Shown: in pieces, positions 18,156 to 26,951 of the stretch | How positions within the stretch are numbered: the stretch's first letter is position 1 | Layout of the letters: each line of letters opens with the position of its first letter | Source: Porphyromonas sp. | Lineage (GTDB): Bacteria; Bacteroidota; Bacteroidia; Bacteroidales; Porphyromonadaceae | Direction of reading: 5' to 3' | Assembly (NCBI GenBank): GCA_029983505.1 | Contig: JASBZK010000007.1 | Span: 4,051 to 68,050 of the forward strand | DNA: 64,000 bases | Position numbers and translations under genes: made by a program | Notes under the pieces: model-generated | Told to the model about the DNA's origin: nothing | The model's input: only the letters and a program-made list of their open reading frames with translations | The model's database searches: none

Positions 18156-18613
18156 AAGTCGCAGAAACGGCCGTCGTTTTCTCGGAGATACCGGGTGAGA
18201 CGACCTTGGCGCTGAGCTTGAGCGGTTGCCCGTGCCGGTGCCCGGGGTGCCATAGCAAATATCTTTGGTCTGATGTGGGCGAAGAACTGACGGAGCAGCT
18301 TTTGGACGAAATGATTGCCCGAAATCGGGGCGAAATCACCTGCCTCTGCCTTTTGGGCGGCGATGGTGACACGGAGAGCGTTCGGACGCTTGCCGGCTAT
18401 CTCCGCAGGGAGTACCCCGCCCTCCGCGTCGGGTGGTACAGCGGCAGGTCTGTCCTCCCCAAAGGTTTCGACATAAGTCTCTTCGACTACATCAAGCTCG
18501 GTCCCTATCTCGCTCACCTCGGTCCTCTGACCGCCCCCACCACCAACCAGCGCCTGTACCGCATCTCCGGCTCCCGTATGGAAGACATCACGCCTCTTTT
18601 TTGGACGAAGTGA
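18149..18613 (+). CDS. nrdG: anaerobic ribonucleotide reductase activating protein (radical SAM)
   Basis: NrdG (154 residues) installs the glycyl radical on NrdD. It carries the radical-SAM [4Fe-4S] motif CX3CX2C as Cys27, Cys31 and Cys34 (in GCPCRCPGCHS) and a GGDGD turn typical of the short activases. Its ATG lies inside the end of nrdD (7-base overlap), which implies coupled translation. A repeat element follows 42 bases after the stop. Confidence 0.93.
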   Translation: MLKVAETAVVFSEIPGETTLALSLSGCPCRCPGCHSKYLWSDVGEELTEQLLDEMIARNRGEITCLCLLGGDGDTESVRTLAGYLRREYPALRVGWYSGRSVLPKGFDISLFDYIKLGPYLAHLGPLTAPTTNQRLYRISGSRMEDITPLFWTK

Positions 18614-18654
18614 AGTTTTCGGAAGCCTCACTACGGAAGCCCGAGCGTCAGACC

Positions 18655-18732
18655 TACGGACCAAAAAATAGTTTTTGCCCGTACCGGGGCAAAAACTTCG
18701 GTCTGTGTCTCGTCATCGCGAGATACAGACTG
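18655..18732. repeat. dispersed hairpin element, copy f
   Basis: Two tandem hairpins: GTTTTTGCCC (18671-18680) with GGGCAAAAAC (18687-18696), then CGGTCTGTGTCTCG (18699-18712) with CGAGATACAGACTG (18719-18732). It lies between the convergent nrdG and sod genes. Confidence 0.7.
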
Positions 18733-18774
18733 AAAAAGGAAGGCTCAATCGCAAAGTTGTTGCGGTTGAGCCTT
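18733..18774 (-). terminator. terminator of the sod gene
   Basis: AAGGCTCAATCGCAA (18740-18754) pairs with TTGCGGTTGAGCCTT (18760-18774), 15 bp with one wobble. Read on the minus strand it is followed by a run of five T (18737-18733). Confidence 0.8.
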
Positions 18775-18794
18775 TCCTCTATGTGTGTATTGTC

Positions 18795-19559
18795 TTATCT
18801 CTTGGCGTAGCGATCTTCGACCACTTTCCAATCAATGATGTCCCAAATGGCTTTGAGGTGATCGGCGCGGACATTTTTATAGTCCACATAGTATGCGTGC
18901 TCCCACACGTCGATGGCTACGAGCGGTTCGAGACCATTTGTGACGGGGTTTTCGGCGTTTTTGCCCACTTCGATGGAGAGGTCACCCGCCTTGTTTGTCG
19001 CGAGGAATGCCCACCCGGATCCGAAGATGCCGGCAGCCGTGGAGGTCATCTCTTCTTTGAACTTATCAAAAGATCCCCACTTCTTTTCGATAGCGGCGAG
19101 GAGGTCGCCTTCGGGCTTTTTCTTCGCGTCAGCCTTGGGGGCAAACTGCAGGAAGTAGAGGTTATGGTTCAGGGTCTGACCTGCTTGGTTGAACATCTTG
19201 CCTTCACTGGTGCGCACGATTTCCACGAGGTCTTTATTCGCGAAGTCTGTGCCTTCGATGAGGGAATTGAGCGTCGTGACGTAAGCGTTGAGGTGCTTGC
19301 CGTGGTGAAGATTGATGGTTTCTTCGCTGATGACGGGTTCGAGCGCGTTAGCGGCGTAGGGTAGTTTGATGAGTTCGACTTTCATACCTTGTAAATACTG
19401 GGGGGTTACAAAATTATCTGTTTCTTGTGTCACTGCCTCTGTAGTAGCGGGCAGTGTGTCTTCGGATGTCGTCTGGGCATCCTTAGTGGATGTCTGCGTG
19501 CATGAGACGAGTGACAGGGAGCCTGCGAGTGCGAGACCCGCGAAATAGATTCTGCTCAT
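18795..19559 (-). CDS. sodB: iron/manganese superoxide dismutase, lipoprotein form
   Basis: Fe/Mn-SOD of 254 residues with an unusual N-terminal export signal. The first 19 residues are hydrophobic and end in LVSC, a lipobox with Cys20 as lipid anchor, followed by a Thr/Asp-rich linker to about residue 60. The enzyme part keeps all metal ligands: His85 (LHHGKH), His132 (LNHNLY), Asp217 and His221 (DVWEHAYY). The Gln in NQAGQ is at the position used by Fe-type and cambialistic enzymes. It should dismutate superoxide in the periplasm or on the cell surface, not in the cytoplasm. Most Bacteroidetes SODs are cytosolic, so this is notable. It is monocistronic with its own terminator. Confidence 0.92.
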   Translation of the reverse strand: MSRIYFAGLALAGSLSLVSCTQTSTKDAQTTSEDTLPATTEAVTQETDNFVTPQYLQGMKVELIKLPYAANALEPVISEETINLHHGKHLNAYVTTLNSLIEGTDFANKDLVEIVRTSEGKMFNQAGQTLNHNLYFLQFAPKADAKKKPEGDLLAAIEKKWGSFDKFKEEMTSTAAGIFGSGWAFLATNKAGDLSIEVGKNAENPVTNGLEPLVAIDVWEHAYYVDYKNVRADHLKAIWDIIDWKVVEDRYAKR

Positions 19560-19747
19560 ACTGAAATCAGGATGTGTTCGTTTGTTTGGGTGGGGCTCTC
19601 TTTTTGTGAAGAGTACCGCATCACCGGTCGCAGAGCCTTGGGGGGTATCCCGTCCTCTGACGGGGCTGCTTCGCTAAGCTTCTCTGTTTCCTCTTGTATA
19701 ACATCCCCGCACCCAAAAAAGTTCACTTCCCTATCCGTGCGGGCATA

Positions 19748-19791
19748 AAAAGAGGGTGTGCCGATGCAGAGCTTTCGACACACCCTCTTTT
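19748..19791 (-). terminator. terminator after the GH109 gene
   Basis: Perfect 13-bp stem AAAAGAGGGTGTG (19748-19760) / CACACCCTCTTTT (19779-19791), with T-rich flanks in both directions. It lies 22 bases after the GH109 stop. Confidence 0.85.
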
Positions 19792-19813
19792 GGGGGATTG
19801 AAGTGGGGGCGAC

Positions 19814-21250
19814 TTAGTCGCCGATCATATAGTGGCGGTAGCCCTGGGTCTTATTCCAACCTCCGCGGGTAAAGTCGGGGACTTCGACGGGGGCGAAGCC
19901 GGACTCTATGGAGATCTTGGAGAGGGGTACGAGTGCGCACCACTCGGCGAGGTCATACACGTCCTGGTCGAGAGGCAGACCGTTGCGGAGACAGTAGATG
20001 AGACGGTAGTCCATAATGAAGTCCATACCGCCGTGTCCGCCGACTTTCTTGGCTACCTCTTCGAGCTCACGGGTGATGGGGTGTTTGTACTTCTCGACGA
20101 GGGCTTTTTGCTGATCCGGGCTGAGCCAATCCTCCATATTGAGGTTCTCGTGGTCGGGCATAGAGTCATCCGCGAGCATTTCGTCTGAGACGAAAGAGTA
20201 GTGCTGGTGGGGGTACTTCTGAGCTTTACCCTTGGTGCCCTGTACGAGGTACATACGGTCGTAAGGGTGGGGTGTGGCGACGTCGTGGTGGATGTAGATG
20301 GTCTTGCCTTTTTCCGTGCGTATGAAGGTCATCGTGTGCTCACCGTTTTGGAAATTGCTTGAGTCACGACCTTCTTTTTCGAGGAAAGCGGGTACGGAGA
20401 CGGGTTTGGAGTCCATAGAGACGAGGACGTTCATCTTATCGCCGCGGTGGATGTTCAGAACCTGTGCCGCAGGTCCCATCCCGTGCGTGGGATAGATGTC
20501 ACCGCGGTGCTTTTGGTTGTAGTCCATACGCCAGTTGCCTTCGTAGTAGTCCCAGAAGGGTTCGAGGTTGTGGAGGTAGCCGCCTTCGGCGTAGAGGACT
20601 TCGCCAAAGAGCCCTTTCTGCGCCATATTGAGCGTGGTCATCTCAAAGAAGTCGTAGACACAGTTCTCAAGCATCATGCAGTGCTTGCGGGTGCGTTCGC
20701 TGGTATTGATGAGCGCCCAGATGTCTTCGAGGGAGAAAGCAGCGGGGACTTCGACGGCGACGTGTTTGCCGTGCTCCATGGCGTAGAGTGCCATCTCCAC
20801 GTGCGTCTGCCAGTTGGTGGCGATGTAGACGAGGTCGATGTCGGGACGTTCGACGAGTTTTTTCCACGCGTCTTCGCTACCGGAGTATTCGGCCGCGGCG
20901 TGCCGTCCTCTCTTAGCGAGGATCTCGTTGCTCTTCTTGACGCGTTCTTCGTGAAGGTCGCAGAGGGCGACGATGTCGGTACCCTCTATTTGGCTCATCC
21001 GGTCGACAGCGCCGGGACCGCGCATCCCGAGCCCGATGAAGCCGATGCGGACGGTCTCGAGCTTGGGTGCCCGGAAGAGGAGCATATCTTTCTGCCCTGC
21101 GGGACGAGCCGGGACTTCGGTCTTGATGAGGAAGGGTTTGGGGGCGTTTTCCGGGTAAAGGACCTTCTGCGCCGAGGTTTCGGAGGAAAGTCCGAAGAGG
21201 GCACCTATAAGCATGGTTCCCAGGGTTGCAAGTGCGTGGAGTTTGTTCAT
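19814..21250 (-). CDS. GH109-type NAD-dependent glycosidase (Gfo/Idh/MocA fold), exported
   Basis: 478-residue secreted protein with an N-terminal signal peptide (hydrophobic to about residue 28, SAQ cleavage). A Rossmann NAD motif VRIGFIGLGMRGPGAV follows at about residues 67-82. The C-terminal part contains GGHGGMDFIMDYRLIYCLRN and GLPLDQDVYDLAEW, close to the family 109 alpha-N-acetylgalactosaminidases first known from Elizabethkingia. Those enzymes cleave terminal alpha-GalNAc, for example blood-group A, through a redox mechanism with tightly bound NAD. Other GH109 activities exist, so the sugar is inferred. ATG at 21250 is used rather than a GTG at 21253. It stands alone with its own terminator. 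Confidence 0.85.
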   Translation of the reverse strand: MNKLHALATLGTMLIGALFGLSSETSAQKVLYPENAPKPFLIKTEVPARPAGQKDMLLFRAPKLETVRIGFIGLGMRGPGAVDRMSQIEGTDIVALCDLHEERVKKSNEILAKRGRHAAAEYSGSEDAWKKLVERPDIDLVYIATNWQTHVEMALYAMEHGKHVAVEVPAAFSLEDIWALINTSERTRKHCMMLENCVYDFFEMTTLNMAQKGLFGEVLYAEGGYLHNLEPFWDYYEGNWRMDYNQKHRGDIYPTHGMGPAAQVLNIHRGDKMNVLVSMDSKPVSVPAFLEKEGRDSSNFQNGEHTMTFIRTEKGKTIYIHHDVATPHPYDRMYLVQGTKGKAQKYPHQHYSFVSDEMLADDSMPDHENLNMEDWLSPDQQKALVEKYKHPITRELEEVAKKVGGHGGMDFIMDYRLIYCLRNGLPLDQDVYDLAEWCALVPLSKISIESGFAPVEVPDFTRGGWNKTQGYRHYMIGD

Positions 21251-21321
21251 CACTAAATGGTTTATGGTATAATAATGGTGTAAAAAATAGGCGTCTGTGG
21301 GGCTGCCGGGGGTAAAAGCGC

Positions 21322-22794
21322 TTATTCGGTCGCTGTCACTTCCACGAGCTTCCGGCTGTCGTAGGAGGGTACCTCCTTAAGCCGTGAGACGTACCCGATG
21401 GTGATTTCTGCGGTGGGCATAAATAGGCTCTTATAGGGCAAGTCCGCAGGCAGGAACGTGGTGGAGAGGTAGTTATTCATCGCCACGGAGTAGGTTTTGT
21501 CCGGGTCGAGGGGCTTACCCCGGAGGTCGTAGAGCTCTATACGGGGCGAGTCGTCTTCCGCGGCAGGGCCGTTTGTCACGTAGCGGATCTTGAAACCGGA
21601 GGGAAAACAGATCTTATACCCGTCTCCCTTCCAATGCCGTAGGAGGAGGCTCGCGATTTGGCGTCCGGTGAGGTCGTAGACCACGCCTTCGTTACCAAAA
21701 GGGTCGGCCGCATAGATGTCGCGAACCCGGATGTCGCCTGCGGGGAGGCTCGTGACGCGTACGCCGCCGCCGTTGGCGAGGGCGAAATCGGCACCCGAAG
21801 CGTCGCGGAGGGCGTCGGTAAAGAGGTAGCCAATTTGCTCTTTGTTTTTCAAAGGGGCATCGAGCTTACCGATGACGCGGAGGAGGGCAGGGTTATCGAG
21901 GTAATGCCGGACTTTCTTGGCCACATTCTCGTCCACAGAGCCCTTGGGGTCGATTGGTAGGTTTTTCGTCCGAATGTCGTACGCCCCTTCCGCGCGCTTA
22001 GAGACTTGGATGAGGGTGGCGTATTTGAGGCTCGACTTGGCCTGGGTGATGCGGACGCCGTTTCTTGCCGTGCCTTCGGGGACAAGGGTGTGGGAGTGTC
22101 CGCCGATGATGAGGGGATACCTGTGGGCATTAAGTCGGTCTGCGAGCTCTTTGTCTCCCTCAATGCCGAGGTGGGTGAGGAAGAGTGCGATGTCCACGGA
22201 GTCCGCCATCGCGTCGTGGTCGAGTGCGTGTGAAATGGGGGGTAAAAAGGTGAACCCTTTCATCTTATCCGGGTGCGAAGCCGGCAGTCCGGTCTCTTTG
22301 CTCACGTCAAGAAGTGAGACAAAGCCGACTTTTGTCCCCGTCTTCAGCGTCAGGATGACGTAAGGTTTGAGCTTGAGCCTGCTCTCCTCCGGCTTGAGGA
22401 CATTGGCGGAGATGAAAGGAAAGTCTGCCTCACGGGAAAGGAACTCGAAGCCCTTCACGTCCGAGTCGAATTCGTGGTTGCCGACGGCGGAGACGGCGAA
22501 GCCGAGGTCGTTCATAAGGTCGACCATCGGGAACCCTTTCGGCTCGTAATTGTCGTTTGCGGGGTTGCCTGTCTGGTTGTCGCCCGCAGAGACCAAAAGG
22601 AGATCCGGGTAGACACCCCTGAGGCTGTCGACCACAAACGCCAATCTCGGGATACGGTCGAGGGCGGCGTGTATGTCATTGACCGCGAGGATGGTCGCTT
22701 CTATGGGGTGGGGCGGGGTCTGCCTTTTCAGTCCGGACGAAGTCCCACACCCTGCGAGGAGCAGGAGAGAGAGTAAGAAAGGGAGCGATCTCAT
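21322..22794 (-). CDS. 5'-nucleotidase/UshA-like metallophosphoesterase lipoprotein
   Basis: 490-residue lipoprotein (LLLAGC lipobox, Cys16). The N-terminal calcineurin-like domain has the metal motifs AVNDIHAALD, GDNQTGN, GNHEFD and GGHSHT in the right order. The C-terminal substrate-specificity domain of the UshA type starts near residue 310 and includes ANGGGVR. It probably hydrolyses extracellular nucleotides or sugar nucleotides to feed nucleoside uptake. It is on the same strand as the GH109 gene, 71 bases upstream of it, with a weakly structured gap. Confidence 0.88.
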   Translation of the reverse strand: MRSLPFLLSLLLLAGCGTSSGLKRQTPPHPIEATILAVNDIHAALDRIPRLAFVVDSLRGVYPDLLLVSAGDNQTGNPANDNYEPKGFPMVDLMNDLGFAVSAVGNHEFDSDVKGFEFLSREADFPFISANVLKPEESRLKLKPYVILTLKTGTKVGFVSLLDVSKETGLPASHPDKMKGFTFLPPISHALDHDAMADSVDIALFLTHLGIEGDKELADRLNAHRYPLIIGGHSHTLVPEGTARNGVRITQAKSSLKYATLIQVSKRAEGAYDIRTKNLPIDPKGSVDENVAKKVRHYLDNPALLRVIGKLDAPLKNKEQIGYLFTDALRDASGADFALANGGGVRVTSLPAGDIRVRDIYAADPFGNEGVVYDLTGRQIASLLLRHWKGDGYKICFPSGFKIRYVTNGPAAEDDSPRIELYDLRGKPLDPDKTYSVAMNNYLSTTFLPADLPYKSLFMPTAEITIGYVSRLKEVPSYDSRKLVEVTATE

Positions 22795-22870
22795 TAGTTG
22801 GCGGTTAGCAGTTACAGTTAGGCATTGGCGATGTCGGACAGGGTCGGAGGATGGCGGACGAGTGGGTCGC

Positions 22871-22975
22871 GGGGGAAAATTTGGTACAGACCGAGAGGGA
22901 AAGAGCGGTACGTGTCTCGTCTCTTCCTTGGTACGTGTCTCGCTTCTCTCTCGGTCCGGCCGAAATTTTTCCCCT
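22871..22975. repeat. dispersed hairpin element, copy g
   Basis: Nested inverted repeat. Outer arms begin GGGGGAAAATTTGG and end AAATTTTTCCCC, and inner words GGTACAGACCGAGAG / CTCTCGGTCC and two GGTACGTGTCTCG direct copies lie between. It fills most of the 207-base gap after manA. Confidence 0.65.
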
Positions 22976-23001
22976 CCTTTATGCCTTGGCGCCCCCTTAG
23001 G

Positions 23002-24000
23002 TCAGGGGACGAAGCACTCGATGAGCTTGGCGGAAGAGGAGAGGAGCTTGATGTCCGCCTCTTTTATTGATGCGGGAAGGAGGAGGAAATCACCCTTGCA
23101 GACTTTTTCGGACCAACCTCCTTGTCCCTCAAAGGCGACTTCACCCTCTTCGATAAAAAAGAAGGAGAAAGAGTCGCGGCTACCGAGGTCGAGGTGAAAA
23201 CTTTGGTGCGTCAGACTGAGGACAGAGGTGCGGAAATAGGGACTCACGACCATGGTCACGAACTTATTCGGCTCGGGGTCTGCGAAGTTTGTCGCCTCCT
23301 CGGTGTCCACGGCGTAATTGATGACTTCGGACGCGGGGTCGATGTGGAGCTCGCGTTTCATCCCGCGGGCATCGGTGCGGTTGAAGTCGAAAAGGCGGTA
23401 GGTGATGTCGCTGGCTTCCTGTATCTCGAGAATCAGGCACCCGGCACCGATGCTGTGGACTTTGCCCGCGGGGAGATAGAAGAGGTCGCCGCGGCGGGGC
23501 TTGTGGAGCTTGAGGAAGGAGAGTACTTCGTCCGTTTGGACGATCCTACGGAGCTCGGTGGGGTTCGTTTCTTTCTCCCACCCCGCGCGGATAGTGGCTT
23601 CCGGGGTGCAGTCGAGGAGGTACCACATCTCGGTCTTCCCGAGTGAGCCGTCGTGGTGCTTATGGGCATAGTCGTCATTCGGGTGTACCTGGATGGAGAG
23701 GTCGTCACCTGCGTCGATGAGCTTTACGAGGAGGGGAAAGTGGGTGCCGAAGCGGTCGAAGACTTTTTGTCCCACAAGCCCCGCTCCGTACTCCGCAGTC
23801 ACTTCCGCCAACGTTTTCCCCCGAAGCGGTCCGCGATCGACGACGGAGGGACCTCCGGACATACCCGAGATCTCCCACGTCTCGCCAATACCTTGAGCAG
23901 GGGCGGGGAGACCCTTGTAGTCGTAGATTTTATTTCCGCCCCAGAGCGGCTGTTTGTAGGCGGGGGTGAAGTGGAGGGGTGCGGTGAGGGGTGCTTTCAT
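23002..24000 (-). CDS. manA: mannose-6-phosphate isomerase, class I
   Basis: Zinc enzyme of 332 residues that interconverts fructose-6-phosphate and mannose-6-phosphate in the cytoplasm. Visible cupin motifs are QVHPNDDYAHKHHDGSLGKTEMWY (metal-binding His and Glu, about residues 102-126) and the PAGKVHSIGAGCLILEIQEASDITYRLFD segment. It is of the short Bacillus/Bacteroides type. The glycogen branching enzyme gene ends 17 bases before its start, so the two are probably cotranscribed and both serve hexose-phosphate use. Confidence 0.93.
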   Translation of the reverse strand: MKAPLTAPLHFTPAYKQPLWGGNKIYDYKGLPAPAQGIGETWEISGMSGGPSVVDRGPLRGKTLAEVTAEYGAGLVGQKVFDRFGTHFPLLVKLIDAGDDLSIQVHPNDDYAHKHHDGSLGKTEMWYLLDCTPEATIRAGWEKETNPTELRRIVQTDEVLSFLKLHKPRRGDLFYLPAGKVHSIGAGCLILEIQEASDITYRLFDFNRTDARGMKRELHIDPASEVINYAVDTEEATNFADPEPNKFVTMVVSPYFRTSVLSLTHQSFHLDLGSRDSFSFFFIEEGEVAFEGQGGWSEKVCKGDFLLLPASIKEADIKLLSSSAKLIECFVP

Positions 24001-24017
24001 TATCCGGGGATAGGTGT

Positions 24018-26042
24018 TTATTTTTTGTTGTAATGGTGCCTGTCCACTCTTCGGAGGACGAGGGCAGTGCGTGCCGGGAGGTAGAGCATCAGACGCCCTT
24101 TCCCGTCGAAACTGAACTCGGGGTCGTACTTCGTGAAGTGCTCCACTTCCGGATCCTGCAGCCCGAAGCCGCCGTACTCCGGCGCATCCGTGTCGAGCGC
24201 GATGCGGTATTTGCCGTTCGGGGCAAGGATTCCGTAGTCGGTGTAGGACTTGGTGGGGTGGAAGTTGAAGACGTAGACGTAGTCGCCGCGCTCATAGGCG
24301 AGGACCTGGTCGTCATTTTGCTCCCAGAGCTTGACGAGCTCCTGCTTCTCAAAGTCGGGCATGGAGCAGATATGGGCGAGCATATCGCGGTCGAAGTCCT
24401 GTAGCTGCGCGTACTTGAGAAATCCGTTTGAGGCGAGTGACCACTGGCGGCGCGCATACTTGTAGCTCCAGTCGTTTCCTTCCCTCGGGAAATCGATCCA
24501 CTCGGGGTGACCGAACTCGTTGCCCATAAAGTTGAGGTACGCGCCATTCATCGTAGTGGCCGTGACGAGACGTATCATCTTGTGGTACGCCATACCCCGG
24601 GCGACGACCGCATTGTCGTCCGCACGATCCATATGCCAGTATATCTCTTTGTCCATAAGCCAGAAGATGATGGTTTTGTCGCCCACTAAAGCTTGGTCGT
24701 GGCTTTCGGCATAGGAGACATTTTTCTCGTTGTAGCGGCGGTTCGTCGTCTCCCACCATATAGATCCCGGCTTTAGATCCTCGTCGCTCTTCTCTTTGAG
24801 CTGCTTGATCCAGAAGTCGGGTATATTCATCTGCAGACGGTAGTCGAAGCCGTAGCCGCCTTCGTCTACGGGACGGGCGATGCCGGGCATCCCGCTCACC
24901 TCTTCGGCGATGGTGAGGGCGCCGGGGTAAGTCTCGTGGATCACGCGGTTGGCGAGCTGGAGGTAGACGATGGCGTCGATGTCCTGGGTGCCGTTGAAGT
25001 AGTCCCCGTAGGTGGCGAAGGTTTGCCCCAGAGCGTGACCGAGGTAGAGCATCGAAGTAACGCCGTCGAAGCGATAACCGTCGAGATTAAATTCTTCGAG
25101 CCAATAGCGGCAGTTGGATAGGAGGAAATGGAGGACTTCGTTCTTACCGTAGTCGAAGACCATGCTGTTCCACTCGGGATGAATCATACGATCCCCGTCG
25201 TGGAAATACTGCGTATAGGTGCCGTCAAATCGGGCAATACCCTCTTCTTCGTTACGTGCGGCATGGGAGTGGACGAGGTCCATAATGACGAGGATGCCGA
25301 GGCGGTGCGCTTCGTCGACGAGCGCCTTGAGTTCGTCGGGCGTGCCGAAGCGTGAGGAAGGAGCGAAGAAGTTCGAGACTTGGTAGCCGAAGGATCCGTA
25401 GTAGGGATGCTCCATAATGGCCATCAGCTGGATCGCGTTATAGCCCTTGGCTTTCACCATGGGCAGTACGTTTTCTCTGAATTCGTTGTACGTACCCACT
25501 TTTTCCTCTTCGGTCGCCATACCGACGTGGCTCTCGTATATGAGGAGCGGCTCGGTTCCAAGGGTGGGGCGGGCGTGATTAAACCGGAAAGGCTTCTCGG
25601 GATCGAACACTTGAGCCGAGAAAATATGGGTGTCGGGATCCTGCGTCACGTACCTCGCCCAGGCGGGGATACGCTGTCCCGCTCCGCCGTCCCACTCTAC
25701 TTCGAGCTTGTAGTGGTCGCCGTGCTTGAGGGCGCGGATGGGCATATAGAGCTCCCACACCCCGTTGTCGAGGCGCTCCATGGAGTACGCTTCGTGCCTT
25801 TTCCACCCGTTGCTGTCGCAGAGGAAGTAGATAGAAGTCGCATTTGGCGCCCACTCCCGGATGACCCATTCATCCTCTGTCTTGTGCAGTCCGAAGTAAA
25901 GGTGTCCGAGAGCGAAGTCCGAGAGCCTGTCGACTTTGCCGCCCTTGAGCTCATCCATTTTGCGGATGAAGTAATCGTAACGTCCCTGTATGGCCGGTTC
26001 GTAGGCTTTCAGCCAACCGTCGTCTTCTATGAGCTTCAACAT
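24018..26042 (-). CDS. glgB: 1,4-alpha-glucan (glycogen) branching enzyme
   Basis: 674-residue GH13 branching enzyme of the eukaryote-like Bacteroidetes subtype. An N-terminal CBM48 (residues about 45-150) is followed by the GH13 barrel: DLVHSHAARN (region I), GYRFDGVTSM with nucleophile Asp326 (II), TIAEEVSG with the acid/base Glu near 380 (III) and SYAESHDQAL (IV). A C-terminal beta domain ends in TALVLRRVD. It adds alpha-1,6 branches during glycogen storage. No glgA or glgC is in the window. ATG at 26042 follows the amidase gene by 33 bases, so read-through from aguAB is possible. Confidence 0.93.
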   Translation of the reverse strand: MLKLIEDDGWLKAYEPAIQGRYDYFIRKMDELKGGKVDRLSDFALGHLYFGLHKTEDEWVIREWAPNATSIYFLCDSNGWKRHEAYSMERLDNGVWELYMPIRALKHGDHYKLEVEWDGGAGQRIPAWARYVTQDPDTHIFSAQVFDPEKPFRFNHARPTLGTEPLLIYESHVGMATEEEKVGTYNEFRENVLPMVKAKGYNAIQLMAIMEHPYYGSFGYQVSNFFAPSSRFGTPDELKALVDEAHRLGILVIMDLVHSHAARNEEEGIARFDGTYTQYFHDGDRMIHPEWNSMVFDYGKNEVLHFLLSNCRYWLEEFNLDGYRFDGVTSMLYLGHALGQTFATYGDYFNGTQDIDAIVYLQLANRVIHETYPGALTIAEEVSGMPGIARPVDEGGYGFDYRLQMNIPDFWIKQLKEKSDEDLKPGSIWWETTNRRYNEKNVSYAESHDQALVGDKTIIFWLMDKEIYWHMDRADDNAVVARGMAYHKMIRLVTATTMNGAYLNFMGNEFGHPEWIDFPREGNDWSYKYARRQWSLASNGFLKYAQLQDFDRDMLAHICSMPDFEKQELVKLWEQNDDQVLAYERGDYVYVFNFHPTKSYTDYGILAPNGKYRIALDTDAPEYGGFGLQDPEVEHFTKYDPEFSFDGKGRLMLYLPARTALVLRRVDRHHYNKK

Positions 26043-26075
26043 ACTGTATCTCTGTAGATGGGGTAAAAAATATCT

Positions 26076-26951
26076 TTAGTCCCGGAAACGCTTCTCGAGG
26101 TCTCCGAAGCTGTCTATTCGTCTGTCTCTGAGGAAAGGCCACCACCGTCTCACGTTTTCGCTATGGCGGAGGTCTATGTCCAAAATGGTTTCTTCTTCGT
26201 CTGTGCGGGAGAGCTCGGTCAGGATCTCGCCCTGCGGTCCCGAGACAAAAGAGCTGCCCCAGAACGTTATCCCGCCCGTCACTTCACTCGGGTCGGGTTC
26301 GTAGCCCACACGGTTTACGGCGATGACGGGGAGACCGTTGGCGACGGCGTGACCCCGTTGGACGATCTGCCAGGCATCGCGCTGCCTGCCTTGCTCGTCC
26401 TCTGTGTCCGTACTCTCCGTGCCTATGGCCGTGGGGTAAATCAGCAGGTCGGCACCCGCGAGTGTCATTAGGCGCGCCGCCTCGGGGTACCACTGATCCC
26501 AGCACACGAGTACGCCTAAGCGCCCCACGCTCGTCTCTATCGGGTGGAAGCCGAGGTCGCCCGGCGTGAAGTAAAACTTCTCGTAATACGCCGGGTCGTC
26601 GGGTATGTGCATCTTGCGGTACTTACCGGCCACGGAGCCGTCTTTCTCGAAGACCACGGCGGTATTGTGGTAAAGTCCCGGCGCCCGTTTCTCGAAGAGG
26701 GACGTGACGAGGACTACGCCGCATTTCCGGGCGAGAGCCGAGTAAAAATCCGTGGAGGGTCCGGGGACGGGCTCTGCGAGGTCGAATGCCCTCACGTCCT
26801 CCGTTTGGCAAAAATAGAGGCTGTTGTGCAGCTCTTGGAGTACGACGAGCCGGGCGCCCTCCCCTGCGAGGCGCTCTATTTTGGCTGCGAGACGGCGGAC
26901 GTTGTCCGCGGGGTCGGCCGTATTGTGCTGTTGGATAAGTCCGACTTTCAT
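26076..26951 (-). CDS. aguB: N-carbamoylputrescine amidase
   Basis: Nitrilase-superfamily amidohydrolase of 291 residues with the Glu-Lys-Cys triad at Glu40 (VVLQEL), Lys113 (YRKMHIPDD) and Cys150 (LVCWDQWYPEAAR). The YYEKFYFTPGD segment is typical of AguB. It turns N-carbamoylputrescine into putrescine, CO2 and ammonia. The start codon overlaps the end of aguA by 4 bases (ATGA), which supports both the assignment and coupled translation. Confidence 0.93.
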   Translation of the reverse strand: MKVGLIQQHNTADPADNVRRLAAKIERLAGEGARLVVLQELHNSLYFCQTEDVRAFDLAEPVPGPSTDFYSALARKCGVVLVTSLFEKRAPGLYHNTAVVFEKDGSVAGKYRKMHIPDDPAYYEKFYFTPGDLGFHPIETSVGRLGVLVCWDQWYPEAARLMTLAGADLLIYPTAIGTESTDTEDEQGRQRDAWQIVQRGHAVANGLPVIAVNRVGYEPDPSEVTGGITFWGSSFVSGPQGEILTELSRTDEEETILDIDLRHSENVRRWWPFLRDRRIDSFGDLEKRFRD

